Below the pieces are notes generated by a model that searched no databases, was not told the DNA's origin, and worked only from the letters and a program-made list of their open reading frames with translations. A stretch of 64,000 bases of DNA from Opitutaceae bacterium (GTDB lineage: Bacteria > Verrucomicrobiota > Verrucomicrobiia > Opitutales > Opitutaceae). The position numbers and the translations under genes are program-made. The stretch covers positions 620,001 to 684,000 of the forward strand of contig JAIXWF010000013.1 of the NCBI GenBank assembly GCA_027482185.1, written 5' to 3'. Numbering within the stretch: the first letter of the stretch is position 1; the number at the start of each line of letters is the position of its first letter. Shown here piece by piece: positions 8,556 through 18,100 of the stretch.

Positions 8556-9848
8556 ATGCGCATCGCTTTCCCCTGCCGTTTCTTTGCCGCAGCCCTGTCC
8601 GTAGTCGGTGCCTTGATGCCGCTGCGCGCGGCCGAACCGGCGGCGCCGGCACCGGCCGCGGCGCGGTTTGCCTTGCCGGCGACGGACGACGGTCTGCCGG
8701 GCGCCGGACCCTTGCGGCGCTACGATTGGTTCCAGCGCCTTTGGACGGAACGGCGGAGCGGCTGGGCGGCGCGGCTCGAGCAGGATCGCGGCGCTTTGGT
8801 GTGGCTCGGCGACTCGATCACGCAGGGCTGGGGCGGCACGCTGGCGGCGGCGTTTCCCGGCGTGAAAATGGCCAACCGCGGCATCAGCGGCGACACCACG
8901 CGCGGCGTGCTGATCCGGCTGCAGGAGGACGTGCTTGCGCTGCAGCCGAAGGGCATCGTGTTGCTGATCGGCACCAACGATCTCGAGGAACAGGCGACGC
9001 CGGAGACGGCGACGGCGAACCTGAAACTCATCCTGGCCGCGATCCGCCGGCACGACCCGCAGCTGCCGGTGCTCCTTTGCAACGTGTTTCCCAGTTCGGA
9101 AACGAAGAAACGTCCGAAGGACCAGATCGCGAAGCTGAACGCGCTCTACGCGGCGGCGATCCAGGCGGAGCCGCAGGTCACGATACTCGACACGTGGTCG
9201 CTGTTTGCCGGACCGCAGGGCGACGCGAAGGCGGAGGAGTTTCCCGATCTGCTGCACCCGAACGTCGCCGGTTACCTCAAGTGGGCCGCGGCGCTGCGGC
9301 CGGCGCTCGAGACGCTCGGATTGCTGCCGGCCTGGCCGGACGATTTCGCGCCCGAACCCGGATTCACGCCGCTGTTCAACGGCGCGGACCTGGGCGGTTG
9401 GGCCTACGAGAAGGCGCCGTTGGCGGCGGGCACGCGGGCGACGGCGGACGGCCGGTTCATTGCCCGCCACGGACGCCTGATCGCGACCGCGCACCGGGGT
9501 CCCCGGAAAATTGTGCGGCTGGAGACGGGCCGGTTGTTTCCGCGGGATTTCGAGCTGCGGTTCGAGTTTCGCGCCGGTCCGGCCGCGGACAGCGGCCTCT
9601 TTGTGCGCGAGCCGCAATTGCAGATCCGGGATTTTCTCATCGCGGGCCCTTATGTGACGTTGGCCAAATTCCGGCCGCTGCAATGGAACGAAGTCACGGT
9701 GACCGTGCGCGGCGGCCTGGCGCAGGCGACCTGCAACGGCGAGATGTTGGCCGAGGCAATGCCGATTCCGGCGACCGGCCCGCTGGCGTTCGAAGGCGAC
9801 CGCGGGCAGGTCGAGTACCGGCGGATCCGGGTCCGCGAATTGCCTTAA
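8556..9848 (+). CDS. SGNH/GDSL hydrolase fused to a DUF1080 (3-keto-disaccharide hydrolase) domain
   Basis: A 430-residue secreted protein with a leader (RIAFPCRFFAAALSVVGALMPLRAAEP). The N-terminal SGNH esterase/lipase domain at about residues 60-265 has all four blocks: WLGDSITQG (nucleophile Ser), NRGISGDTT, LIGTNDLEE and DLLHPN (Asp/His). The C-terminal domain at about 275-430 matches the DUF1080 jelly-roll fold: FTPLFNGADLGGW, then DFELRFEFR and GLFVRE, ending in RRIRVREL. The start was placed at the ATG preceding the leader. A role in deacylating and processing plant or algal glycans is an inference from the two domains. Confidence 0.88.
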   Translation: MRIAFPCRFFAAALSVVGALMPLRAAEPAAPAPAAARFALPATDDGLPGAGPLRRYDWFQRLWTERRSGWAARLEQDRGALVWLGDSITQGWGGTLAAAFPGVKMANRGISGDTTRGVLIRLQEDVLALQPKGIVLLIGTNDLEEQATPETATANLKLILAAIRRHDPQLPVLLCNVFPSSETKKRPKDQIAKLNALYAAAIQAEPQVTILDTWSLFAGPQGDAKAEEFPDLLHPNVAGYLKWAAALRPALETLGLLPAWPDDFAPEPGFTPLFNGADLGGWAYEKAPLAAGTRATADGRFIARHGRLIATAHRGPRKIVRLETGRLFPRDFELRFEFRAGPAADSGLFVREPQLQIRDFLIAGPYVTLAKFRPLQWNEVTVTVRGGLAQATCNGEMLAEAMPIPATGPLAFEGDRGQVEYRRIRVRELP

Positions 9849-9941
9849 CGGCAACGGCCCGTCCCGGCCCCCGCTCCGCGCCCCTGCAAAGCTGGCTTGT
9901 GCGCGGGCCCCGGGTTGCTCATCTCTGAAGGCTTTTCCCGC

Positions 9942-10496
9942 ATGAAACCCTGGTTCACCGCCCTGCTCAGTCTCCTCGTCTCCGCGACTTCGTTCGCCGC
10001 CAATACCCAGCCGATCGAGGAAGCGTTCAACCGCTACTGGAGCGCCTATGCCAAGAAGGACTTCGCCAAGGCCGCCGCCGACATCCTCCCGAGCGACCTC
10101 GAGGAAGCCAAGAGCCTGATCCTGCCGGTCTTCGTGGCCGGGCAGGCGAGCAAGAACAAGGAAGCCCAGGACGTCTGCAACGCGTTCTTCGGCCGCACGG
10201 TCGGCAAGGCGCGCGAGACGATGTCCGGCGCCGAGGTCTTCGCCGGCCTCAACCGCATCATGGCGACGATGAACCCGGATCTCTTCGAGGCTTTCAAGGA
10301 AGCGACGACGAGTATCATCTTTGTGCGTACGCCCGATGCGGACAACGCCGAGGTCCACTTCCAGATCAGCGTGCGCGGCCAGGGCGACATCGACGCCGAG
10401 AAATTGACGCGCAAGAACGGCCGCTGGTGGGTGCGTTTCAACGACGACCCGAAACAGATCGCCGCGCAGTTCAAGGACCTGTTCGCCCGGCCCTGA
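9942..10496 (+). CDS. Small exported protein of unknown function
   Basis: A 184-residue protein with a clear signal peptide (MKPWFTALLSLLVSATSFAANT, cleavage after SFA). The mature part opens with a helical stretch (IEEAFNRYWSAYAKKDFAKAAADILPSDLEEAK), resembling the start of many SnoaL/NTF2-like or DUF4878-style proteins. It ends with a beta-rich segment (EVHFQISVRGQG, GRWWVRFNDDPK). The NTF2-like reading is a fold-level guess. It follows the SGNH hydrolase gene by 93 bp in the same direction and could be read through from it. Confidence 0.75.
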   Translation: MKPWFTALLSLLVSATSFAANTQPIEEAFNRYWSAYAKKDFAKAAADILPSDLEEAKSLILPVFVAGQASKNKEAQDVCNAFFGRTVGKARETMSGAEVFAGLNRIMATMNPDLFEAFKEATTSIIFVRTPDADNAEVHFQISVRGQGDIDAEKLTRKNGRWWVRFNDDPKQIAAQFKDLFARP

Positions 10497-10507
10497 GCCG
10501 GACGCAT

Positions 10508-10635
10508 GCAGTCGAGAGTCGAAAGTTGAGGGTTGGGCGATCGATCCGTCGCAGCGCGGAAATCGCAGCTGCGGCGCGCGGGCCGAGGAACCCGTCGGTT
10601 CCGCTCTCGACTCCCGACCGAGCGCTCTCGACTGC
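10508..10635. repeat. Palindromic intergenic element, copy C, with perfect 11-bp terminal inverted repeats
   Basis: The element begins GCAGTCGAGAG and ends CTCTCGACTGC, a perfect 11-bp inverted pair. Between them lies GATCGATCCGTCG and a GC-rich core shared with copies A and B. It lies between two convergent genes and encodes nothing convincing. The form is that of a non-autonomous palindromic (REP/MITE-like) element. Confidence 0.65.
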
Positions 10636-10647
10636 GGGAGTTTTTGC

Positions 10648-11043
10648 TCAGACCGGACGTTGCATCGACTTCGGATTCTCGCCGGCGCGCAGCGAGATCG
10701 CCGCGCCTTCGCGGCCGAGTTCGAGGCATTCGAACAGATTGCGCACGCATTGGCCGAGGCGGTCGCCGCCGAGGCCGCCGCGCTCGATATGGGCCACGAG
10801 CTTGCGGCCGAGTTCGGCCGCGCGGTCGCGGATGCGGCCGGCTGCGGGTTCGGGCGGATTTTCCCCGAGATCGAGGCAGGGATCGAGCAGCGCGATCAGG
10901 TCTTCGGCCAGGCGGAGGGCCGCCGCGCCGTCGGCCGATCCGCGGTCGGGATGCCGTTCCACCAAGGGCCCGATGCGGCGCGCGATGCGGCCGGCATGGG
11001 GCAGGTTGAGCGCGACTTGGAAATAGGGAATGTCGTCGGGCAT
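10648..11043 (-). CDS. Hypothetical protein
   Basis: A 131-residue soluble protein (MPDDIPYFQVALN...). It is Arg- and Asp-rich and predominantly helical, with no signal peptide or membrane segment. I recognise no family. The ATG at 11043 is the first in a plausible context; the upstream in-frame extension overlaps sequence without coding character. It lies 69 bp downstream of the Ser/Thr kinase gene on the same strand, so it could be the last gene of a sigma-kinase transcript. Confidence 0.6.
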   Translation of the reverse strand: MPDDIPYFQVALNLPHAGRIARRIGPLVERHPDRGSADGAAALRLAEDLIALLDPCLDLGENPPEPAAGRIRDRAAELGRKLVAHIERGGLGGDRLGQCVRNLFECLELGREGAAISLRAGENPKSMQRPV

Positions 11044-11112
11044 GGCTGGGCGGAATGCTACGCGCCGCGCGGCCGCGGGGATGTGGGGCATTTTTTCGCG
11101 CGCGACGGCGCG

Positions 11113-14100
11113 TCAAGGATCCGGCCAGTCCAAGCCGAGCGCGGCGAGCTCGCGCCGGAGCCGCGGGAAATCCCAGATATCGATGCGGCCGTCGATGCGC
11201 GCGACATAGAGTTCCTTGCCGTCGGCGGAGAATTGCAGCCCCGGAATTGCGCGCACGGAATCCGCAAACGGCAATTCCGCGAGGGGCTCGCCGGTGTCGG
11301 TGCGCAGCACATGGAGCGCGAAGTCGCCGTGACAAACGAGCAGGCGGCCGTCGGGCGACAGCGCGCCGTGGCGCAGGCCGTAGTTGATTTCCTTCGGCAG
11401 CAACGGCCCCGGCGTCCAATCCGCCGTCCGCCAGATCCGCACTTCGCGTTCGCCGGTGCCGAGCAGCAGACGGCTGCCGTCGGCGCTCCAGACCGTGACG
11501 CGACCGGTGGATTCGCCGAGGGTGCGCACCACGCGGCCGGTCCCGACTTCGCGGACTTCGGTGCGGGCGCCGGGGGTCGGCTCGGCGTTCGCGACGACGA
11601 GAGTGCCGTCGGGGGAAAACGCCGCGTGGCTGGCCCGCGGCAAATCCCATTCCGCCAACACCGCCCGCGTGGCGGTCGCGAGCAGGCGGACCTTGCCGGT
11701 CCGGAAATTCGTCAACGCCAGCACGCCCCGGCCGCGATGCAGCGCCGTGGGCAAAAACCCGTCGTGGCCGGGCACCGCTTCGGCGGGACCGAACTGCGGC
11801 CGGTCGTCCGCCGTGACCGTGAAAGGGTGGCGCGCGAGCGTCCCGGCGGTTTGCCCGACCCAGACGAAACCGGGGTCCGCATCGAAGCGCGCCACGAACG
11901 CGGACTGCGGCGAGCCCGCCGCGAGGTGGGCGACGGCGAGGCGCCGTTTCAGGTCGATGGCCACGGGGCCCTGCCAATTGCCGAGGAGCAACCAGCGGCC
12001 GTCGGCCGAAACGTCGAGCGGGTGGGCCACGCTGGGCACGGAGGCGAAGAGATTCACCGGCCGGACGCCGGCGACGATCCCGGTGTCGTGGAAGGTCCGG
12101 AGGTCGACGTTGCCGCGGCTGAAGTAGCGCCATTGGCGGAGCTGCTCGCCCGCATCGTACCACAGGCCGGGCCGACCGCTGTCGTCCTTGGTCAACAGGA
12201 GCCGGCCGCTGTCGATGTCCCAAAGCCGGGTCTGGCCGATCTGCTCCGAGAGCAAAATCCGGCTGCCGTCCGGCAAAAACCGGCCGTGCAACGCGGCGCG
12301 GTCCGGGACGACCGCGCGCAGCGAGAGATCGGCCGCGGCGTGGATCTGCACGGGCCGCGCGCCGACCGCCAACCAGCGGTCGTCGTCCGACCAGGCGAGA
12401 AAATCCACGCGCGACGGCGCCGCGGTGCGGCCGACCAAGCGGCCGTCGGTCGCGTCCAGCACGGCTGCGGCGTGGGCTTCGCGGTTGAAACTGCCGCCGG
12501 CCGCCAGCCACCGGCCGGACGGGGAAAACGCCAACGACACGACGCCGGTCGGCCCCGGCCATTCCCAGAGCGGGGCACCGTCGGCGGTGCGGTGCAGCGA
12601 GACGCCGCCCTCCGGCCGCGTGGCGGCGAAGCGGGAGCCGTCGGGGGAGAACGCCAGGTCGACGCCGTAGCCCCAGATCCGCGAGGTCTTGAAGGCGAAG
12701 GGCCGGCCGGCGAGCCGGAACCGCGGCGCGCCGGTCGCCGTATCCAGAACGTGGATCTCGTCGTTCTGCAGGCGGACGGCGCACCAGCGGCCGTCGGGCG
12801 AGACGACGGTCTGCCCGGCGGAGGGCGAACCCGGCCCCGGCCACGTCCAGGCCGTCGCGCCGTCCGGAAACGAGCGGCGGCTGAAACTGCCGGCCGCGGT
12901 CTCGTGGATGAAGCCGCCGAAGCCGGGCAGCGGCACGGCGGTGGAAAAGCCCGGATCGCTCCACGCCTGGAAATCGGTGCGGCCGGACCAATCGGGCCGG
13001 ATGAGCGCGGCGAGGGCCTCGTTGCGGGCGTCGAGGCCCGGCCGGATCGCCGTGGCCTGGCGCACGGCGGCGAGGGCGGCGAAGCGCTGGCCTTCGCGCG
13101 CGGTGAAGCGGGTCGCCTTGGCCTGGGCCAGGAGGGCGGCGCGCAACTGTTCGCGGGCGGCCTGCTCGGCGGCGGTCGTGCGGCGCAGGGCGGCTTCGGC
13201 GCGGTCGCGCTCGGCTTCGGTCTGGGCGCGCGCATGGTCGATACGGAAAGCGGCGACGCTCGCGATCACGGCGGCGGCCAGCAGCAGCGCGACGGCGGCG
13301 GCGGCCGTACCGGCGAAGACCGGGTTGCGGCGGGCCCAGCGCCAGGCTTGGCCGACCGGCGGCAACGGCCGCGCGACGATCGGCCGGCCGGCGAGAAAGT
13401 TTTCCAGATCGGCCTGCAACGCGGCCGCGTCCGCGTAGCGCGCGGCGGGGGCCTTCTCGAGACACTTGAGGATGATGGTGTCGAGGTCGGGCGGGACGCC
13501 GCGGTTGACGACGCGCGGGGCGGCGGGCTCGGCGGAGGCAACCTGGGCGAGCACGGCGGCGAGCGTGTCCCCGGTGAAGGGCGGGCGGCCGGTGACACAT
13601 TCGTAGAGCACGGCGCCGAGCCCGTAGACATCGACGGCGACCGTGGGGCGGACGTCGGGGGCGAGGCATTCCGGCGCAAGGTACGAGGGGGAGCCGGCGA
13701 TTTCGCCGACCCGCGTGAGCTCGCCGGCGCCGCCGGTGGAACCGGCAAGGCCGAAGTCCGCGAGTTTGGGTTCGCCGGCGGCGGAGAGGAGGACGTTGGA
13801 CGGCTTGAGATCGCGATGGAGGACGCCGGCGGCGTGGGCGTGCGCGAGGGCCCCGGCGAGTTTGGCGGCGAGGGCGGCGGCCTCGCGCGGCGGCAACGGC
13901 CGTTCGCGGAGCCGGTCGCGCAGGGTGCCGCCGTCGCAGTATTCCATCGCCAGATACGCGCCGCGGTCGTCGCGGCCGAGATCGTGCACGGCAACGATGT
14001 GCGGGTGCTGGAGCTGGGCGGCGGCGCGGGCCTCGCGCAGCAGGCGGGCGGCGAGATCTTCGGCGCCGGCCTGGCCGGCCGGAATGGTTTTCAGCGCGAC

Positions 14101-14295
14101 CAACCGGTGGAGGCTGCGTTGGCGCGCGAGCGTGACGACGCCCATGGCCCCGCGGCCGAGCACCCCGAGTTCCTCGTAGTCGCCGGCGGTTTCGCCGGCG
14201 GTGCCGGCCAAGGCGGAACGCAGCGCGCACGCCGGGCAGAGGCCGCCGGCAGCGGCCGCATCGAAAGGTTGGCCGCAGGTCGGGCAGGGCGTCAT
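11113..14295 (-). CDS. Membrane-anchored Ser/Thr protein kinase with C-terminal WD40-like repeats
   Basis: A 1060-residue protein. The N-terminus is a zinc-ribbon-like pair (CPTC near residue 4, CPAC near residue 20). The eukaryotic-type kinase domain at about 40-310 has the glycine loop LGRGAMGVV, Lys in VALKTI, catalytic HRDLKPSN, DFGLAG and the APE-equivalent APECL. One membrane helix follows (VFAGTAAAAVALLLAAAVIASVAAF), then a coiled coil (RAQTEAERDRAEAALRR). The rest is a beta-propeller-type region with recurring SPDG/SADG and WD-like strands (VVSPDGRWCAV, LAFSPSGRWLA, WSADGSRLLL). The ECF-type sigma gene lies 62 bp upstream on the same strand. Confidence 0.93.
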   Translation of the reverse strand: MTPCPTCGQPFDAAAAGGLCPACALRSALAGTAGETAGDYEELGVLGRGAMGVVTLARQRSLHRLVALKTIPAGQAGAEDLAARLLREARAAAQLQHPHIVAVHDLGRDDRGAYLAMEYCDGGTLRDRLRERPLPPREAAALAAKLAGALAHAHAAGVLHRDLKPSNVLLSAAGEPKLADFGLAGSTGGAGELTRVGEIAGSPSYLAPECLAPDVRPTVAVDVYGLGAVLYECVTGRPPFTGDTLAAVLAQVASAEPAAPRVVNRGVPPDLDTIILKCLEKAPAARYADAAALQADLENFLAGRPIVARPLPPVGQAWRWARRNPVFAGTAAAAVALLLAAAVIASVAAFRIDHARAQTEAERDRAEAALRRTTAAEQAAREQLRAALLAQAKATRFTAREGQRFAALAAVRQATAIRPGLDARNEALAALIRPDWSGRTDFQAWSDPGFSTAVPLPGFGGFIHETAAGSFSRRSFPDGATAWTWPGPGSPSAGQTVVSPDGRWCAVRLQNDEIHVLDTATGAPRFRLAGRPFAFKTSRIWGYGVDLAFSPDGSRFAATRPEGGVSLHRTADGAPLWEWPGPTGVVSLAFSPSGRWLAAGGSFNREAHAAAVLDATDGRLVGRTAAPSRVDFLAWSDDDRWLAVGARPVQIHAAADLSLRAVVPDRAALHGRFLPDGSRILLSEQIGQTRLWDIDSGRLLLTKDDSGRPGLWYDAGEQLRQWRYFSRGNVDLRTFHDTGIVAGVRPVNLFASVPSVAHPLDVSADGRWLLLGNWQGPVAIDLKRRLAVAHLAAGSPQSAFVARFDADPGFVWVGQTAGTLARHPFTVTADDRPQFGPAEAVPGHDGFLPTALHRGRGVLALTNFRTGKVRLLATATRAVLAEWDLPRASHAAFSPDGTLVVANAEPTPGARTEVREVGTGRVVRTLGESTGRVTVWSADGSRLLLGTGEREVRIWRTADWTPGPLLPKEINYGLRHGALSPDGRLLVCHGDFALHVLRTDTGEPLAELPFADSVRAIPGLQFSADGKELYVARIDGRIDIWDFPRLRRELAALGLDWPDP

Positions 14296-14357
14296 GCGCA
14301 GCGGGGCATCAACTTTGATCTATTGAAAATCGCGCCGCCGATTTCAGTCCGCGGCGC

Positions 14358-15098
14358 TCAAGGCGCGAGGGCGGCGAGGCATTGGCGGAGCTCGTCGTCG
14401 ATCTCGGCGCGCGAGGCGACGGTCGCGGCGACGCCGGCGCGAATGAGTTCCTGGTAGCGTTTGGTGCAGCGGTGGACGAGGACCGGGACCGTGCCGCGGG
14501 CGACACCGAGTTCGGCCGCAAGCCGGTCGTAGTCGCCGGGACCGGGCTTGGCGGTGAGGTAGGGGCGCAGCTGCGTGAAGAGGGCGGCGTCGCCGGCGGC
14601 GGCGTACTCGCGTTCCAGTTTCGCCAAGGCCTCGCGCAGCAGCGTGTACGTCCATTGCCGGTCGAAGTCGCGGCTGGGATCGGCGGTGGTGGCGAACTGG
14701 TTTTCCTCGTCGGCGGTGAGTTCGTCCCACGGAACCCACGCGGTGCCGGCGCCGCGTTTTTCGGCCTGCTGTTTCTGCCAGACATTGCCGAGGAAGTAGC
14801 GGCAGCTCTGCCGCAGGTAGCCGCGGAAGCGGCCGCGTTCGGGATCGGCGGAGGCGAAGAAACCGGAACTCAGGAGGTGGGCGAAGAACGCCTGGGTGAG
14901 ATCGCGGGCTTCCTCGCGCGGATGGCCGAGCCGGCGGATGAAACCGTAGACGGGCCGCCAGTAGGTGCGGCAGAGTTTTTCGAGGGCCCGGTGTTTGCGG
15001 TCACCGTCGGTGGCGGCGTCGAGGACAACGCTCCATTCCGTGGTGGCGAAGCCCCGGCCCGGCAACTCGGCGAAGGGGCTCAGGGAATCGGCGGGCAC
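14358..15098 (-). CDS. ECF-type RNA polymerase sigma factor paired with a protein kinase
   Basis: A 246-residue sigma-70 family protein. Region 2 includes WRPVYGFIRRLGHPREEARDLTQAFFAHLL (about residues 50-80). Region 4 lies near the C-terminus: YDRLAAELGVARGTVPVLVHRCTKRYQELI, a helix-turn-helix. The opening FATTEWSVVLDAATDGD is typical of the group found beside Ser/Thr kinases in Planctomycetes and Verrucomicrobia. Start codons are both GTG: 15098 is preferred because 15158 would abut the divergent PEP-CTERM gene start. No anti-sigma factor is adjacent, so control by the downstream kinase is the likely arrangement (inference). Confidence 0.85.
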   Translation of the reverse strand: MPADSLSPFAELPGRGFATTEWSVVLDAATDGDRKHRALEKLCRTYWRPVYGFIRRLGHPREEARDLTQAFFAHLLSSGFFASADPERGRFRGYLRQSCRYFLGNVWQKQQAEKRGAGTAWVPWDELTADEENQFATTADPSRDFDRQWTYTLLREALAKLEREYAAAGDAALFTQLRPYLTAKPGPGDYDRLAAELGVARGTVPVLVHRCTKRYQELIRAGVAATVASRAEIDDELRQCLAALAP

Positions 15099-15159
15099 GG
15101 AGCGTTTTTCTGAAATTCCCGCCGGTGGCGTCAATAACTTGCAGGGAACCGTGCCCACT

Positions 15160-18100
15160 ATGCCTGAATTTGCCTATTCCTCTCGCCGGGGATTCAGCCG
15201 CCGTTCCCTCGCCGCGATCTTCCTGGCCGGTGGGGTGTGGGCGAGTGCAGCCACGGCGGGAGCGCAGACCGTGTTTACGTGGGATGGCGGGCCGGACTCG
15301 AGTTACGATGGGACCTGGATCAATCCGTTGAATTGGACGGCGGACTTCGGATCACCTACCGCGCTGGATACCGCTCGGTTCAACGCAAACCAGTCGTTCA
15401 CCGTGAGTATGGGAGGGGCAAGCGTTTCGAATCTCGACGTAACCTCCGGCGATGTGCGCTTCGATTTTCTGCCCGGAAGCCGGCTAACGACGAACTCCGG
15501 TGTGGCGGTGCGGAATGCGACCATGCGGATCAGAAACGGCACCGTGGGTTCCGAATCCGCGGTTCTGGAAACCACGAATGCTGCCATCTTTCTCGATGGC
15601 TCGACGTTGCAGTTTCAGCGAATCCTGAATCGCGGAACCTTGCTCATCGAGGGCAACGGCCACATCGCCGCTTCCTTTGGCAGTCCCAACTTGAGTGTCG
15701 ATTCGACGCTTCCCGGTCCTTTGACCATCAGGGCGGTGGGCGGGAATCTGGATATCACCATGGACCGCCAGTATGGAACCTTGATTCCGGGCAGTGTGGA
15801 GTTGGGACCCAACTCGATGCGGATTTTTTCCGAACGTATCAGTGGATTTTCTTTTGGTCACGGGATTGAATCCAGTGTGTCGATGGCCGGAGGGGTTTTG
15901 GAGACGACGGAAAGCCTCTCGTTGCTTGGTCGAATCTTCGGTCATGGTACGGTGCGTGTAAGTGGTCCAGGTGCTATTCTCTCGATCGGCGGGGGAGCCG
16001 AGCTCGACGGCAATCTGTTGCTCGACCTCTCAAGCTCCCCGGAATTCTACAGCCTCACGATCAGAGGTCCCGTCGACGTCGGACCGCATCGTTTCGAAGT
16101 CAGAGGCGCGACGGTCGACAATCTGCCCGTGACAGTGTGGTCGAGCACGAGCGAATCTTCTTCGGGGGTGAGAATCCCCACGGTTTTCACCTTGGCGGGA
16201 GGAGAGTTGATGCTGGGTAGGAGCGCCCTCTTCGTGGGGCACCAGAACTTCGAATCCGGCCCCGACGTCCGTGCCAGCGTGCAAGGTTACGGCGTGATTC
16301 GCGGCAAACTTTTCGCGGAACTGACGGATCTCCGCGGCGACATTCTTCCCGATAACAACGTTGTATCCCGTCCGGATCCTTGGACCTGGTTCCAGGCCAC
16401 GGGGCCGTTGGTCTTGGCCAACCGGCTGGAGGTCGGGGGCGATCCGGTCGGACTGCTTTCGTCGGCGCCCGTTTCCGCCTTGCAGGGGGTTACTATAGCC
16501 GGCGGCACGTTGCGGACGCCGGCGGGCCTCACCGTTCCCGCGGGCCAAACTGTTTCGGGTTACGGCCTGATCAGGGGGCCCGTACTGCCCGGGACCACGT
16601 TGGTCGGCACCCACACTTTTCAGATTGGCGATGACATATTGTTCGGTTCCGACGAATGGACTTTTCTGTCTTCGGGAACGGTCGAGGCAAATCGCGCCCT
16701 GGACTTGGCCGGCGCCGCCCTGCGGACTCCCGGCATCCTTGATCTCAAGGCAGCGAGTTCGCTGCGCGGCTTCGGCAGCGTGGAGGCCGAACTCGTCGGG
16801 TCGGGTCCGGTGAGCCTAGAAAACGGCAATCTGACCTTGGGCCGTGCGACCTCGACGCAGGGAATCAACCTCGCCGGCACCGTCTCCGTCGGCCCGCACA
16901 CGCTCACCCTCCGCGATGCGGATGCGGCGGTGCTGGGCGGGAACGTCACCCTTGGCGGCGGGACGATTCTCGCGGCCAACGGACTCCGGCTCACGTCCGC
17001 ACTGACGGGCAACGGCACCGTCACTGCCGCGCTCACCGGCAACGGCACGATCACCGCCACCGGCGATCTGGTGCTCGGCGACGCCACGCAGGCCGTCGGC
17101 GTCAACTTCGACGGCACGCTGAATGTCGCCACCCACCGGGTCACGCTCCTCTCCGGCTCCGCGCCGGCCGCGCTCGGACCGAGCACGACGCTGGCTGGAG
17201 GCCTTCTCGTGTCCGCCACCGGTTTCAACGTCGCCTCGGGCGAAACCATCTCCGGTTCGGGCATTCTGCTTGGCGCCCTCGGCGGGGTAGGGGCGGGCAC
17301 GGCCCTCAGTCCGGGTGGGCCGTTCACGTGGGCGCGCCCGCTGGCCGTCGGCAACGCGACCGCGACCTTGCTCACGACCGGCCAGGCCACCGTGTCCGAT
17401 CTCACGACATTGGCCGGCGGCACGGTGAACGGCCCAACTGGCGCGGGCCTGCGCCTGGCTGGCGGCGGGGCGTTCTCCGGTTTCGGCACGATGAACGTGC
17501 CGCTCGATGCCACCGCGGGCAATGTGACCGTCGGCGGGGGTGCTTTGAACTTAGCCGCCGGCGGTACCTTCGACGCCACAACGACGGTGGGTGCCGGCAG
17601 CACGCTGCAACTTTCCGGCGGCGCTTCCCGTTTTCTCAGCGGCAGCCAATCGGACCTTGCGGCGCTGGCGGTGACGGGCGGCGCGGCCGGGGTGGAGATC
17701 GGCGCGACGTTTGCCGCCAACGCCGTGACGGTGAGCGGCGGCTCGCTGACCTTTGCCGCCGGGACCACGGGCTCGCTCGCGACCGCGTCACCGCTGACGG
17801 TTTCCGGCACCGGCACCCTGACTCTGAATGCGGACACGGTGCTGCCGATCCCGACCACGGTCTCCGGCAACGGCACCGCCACCGGCACGCTCAACGGTAC
17901 CGGCGCCCTGCGGATCGACAGCGGCCGGACCCTGCGGCTCGAACGCGGCGCCCTGACCGGCGGCGGCCTCGTCGACGTCCGGCCCGGCGGCACGCTGGAT
18001 ATCGTCACCAACACGGCGACGCTGTCGCGCAGTATCGTGAACGCGGGTACGGTCCGGCTGAACCCGACGGTGGCGGAAAATTTCTTTCTCGGCGGATCCG

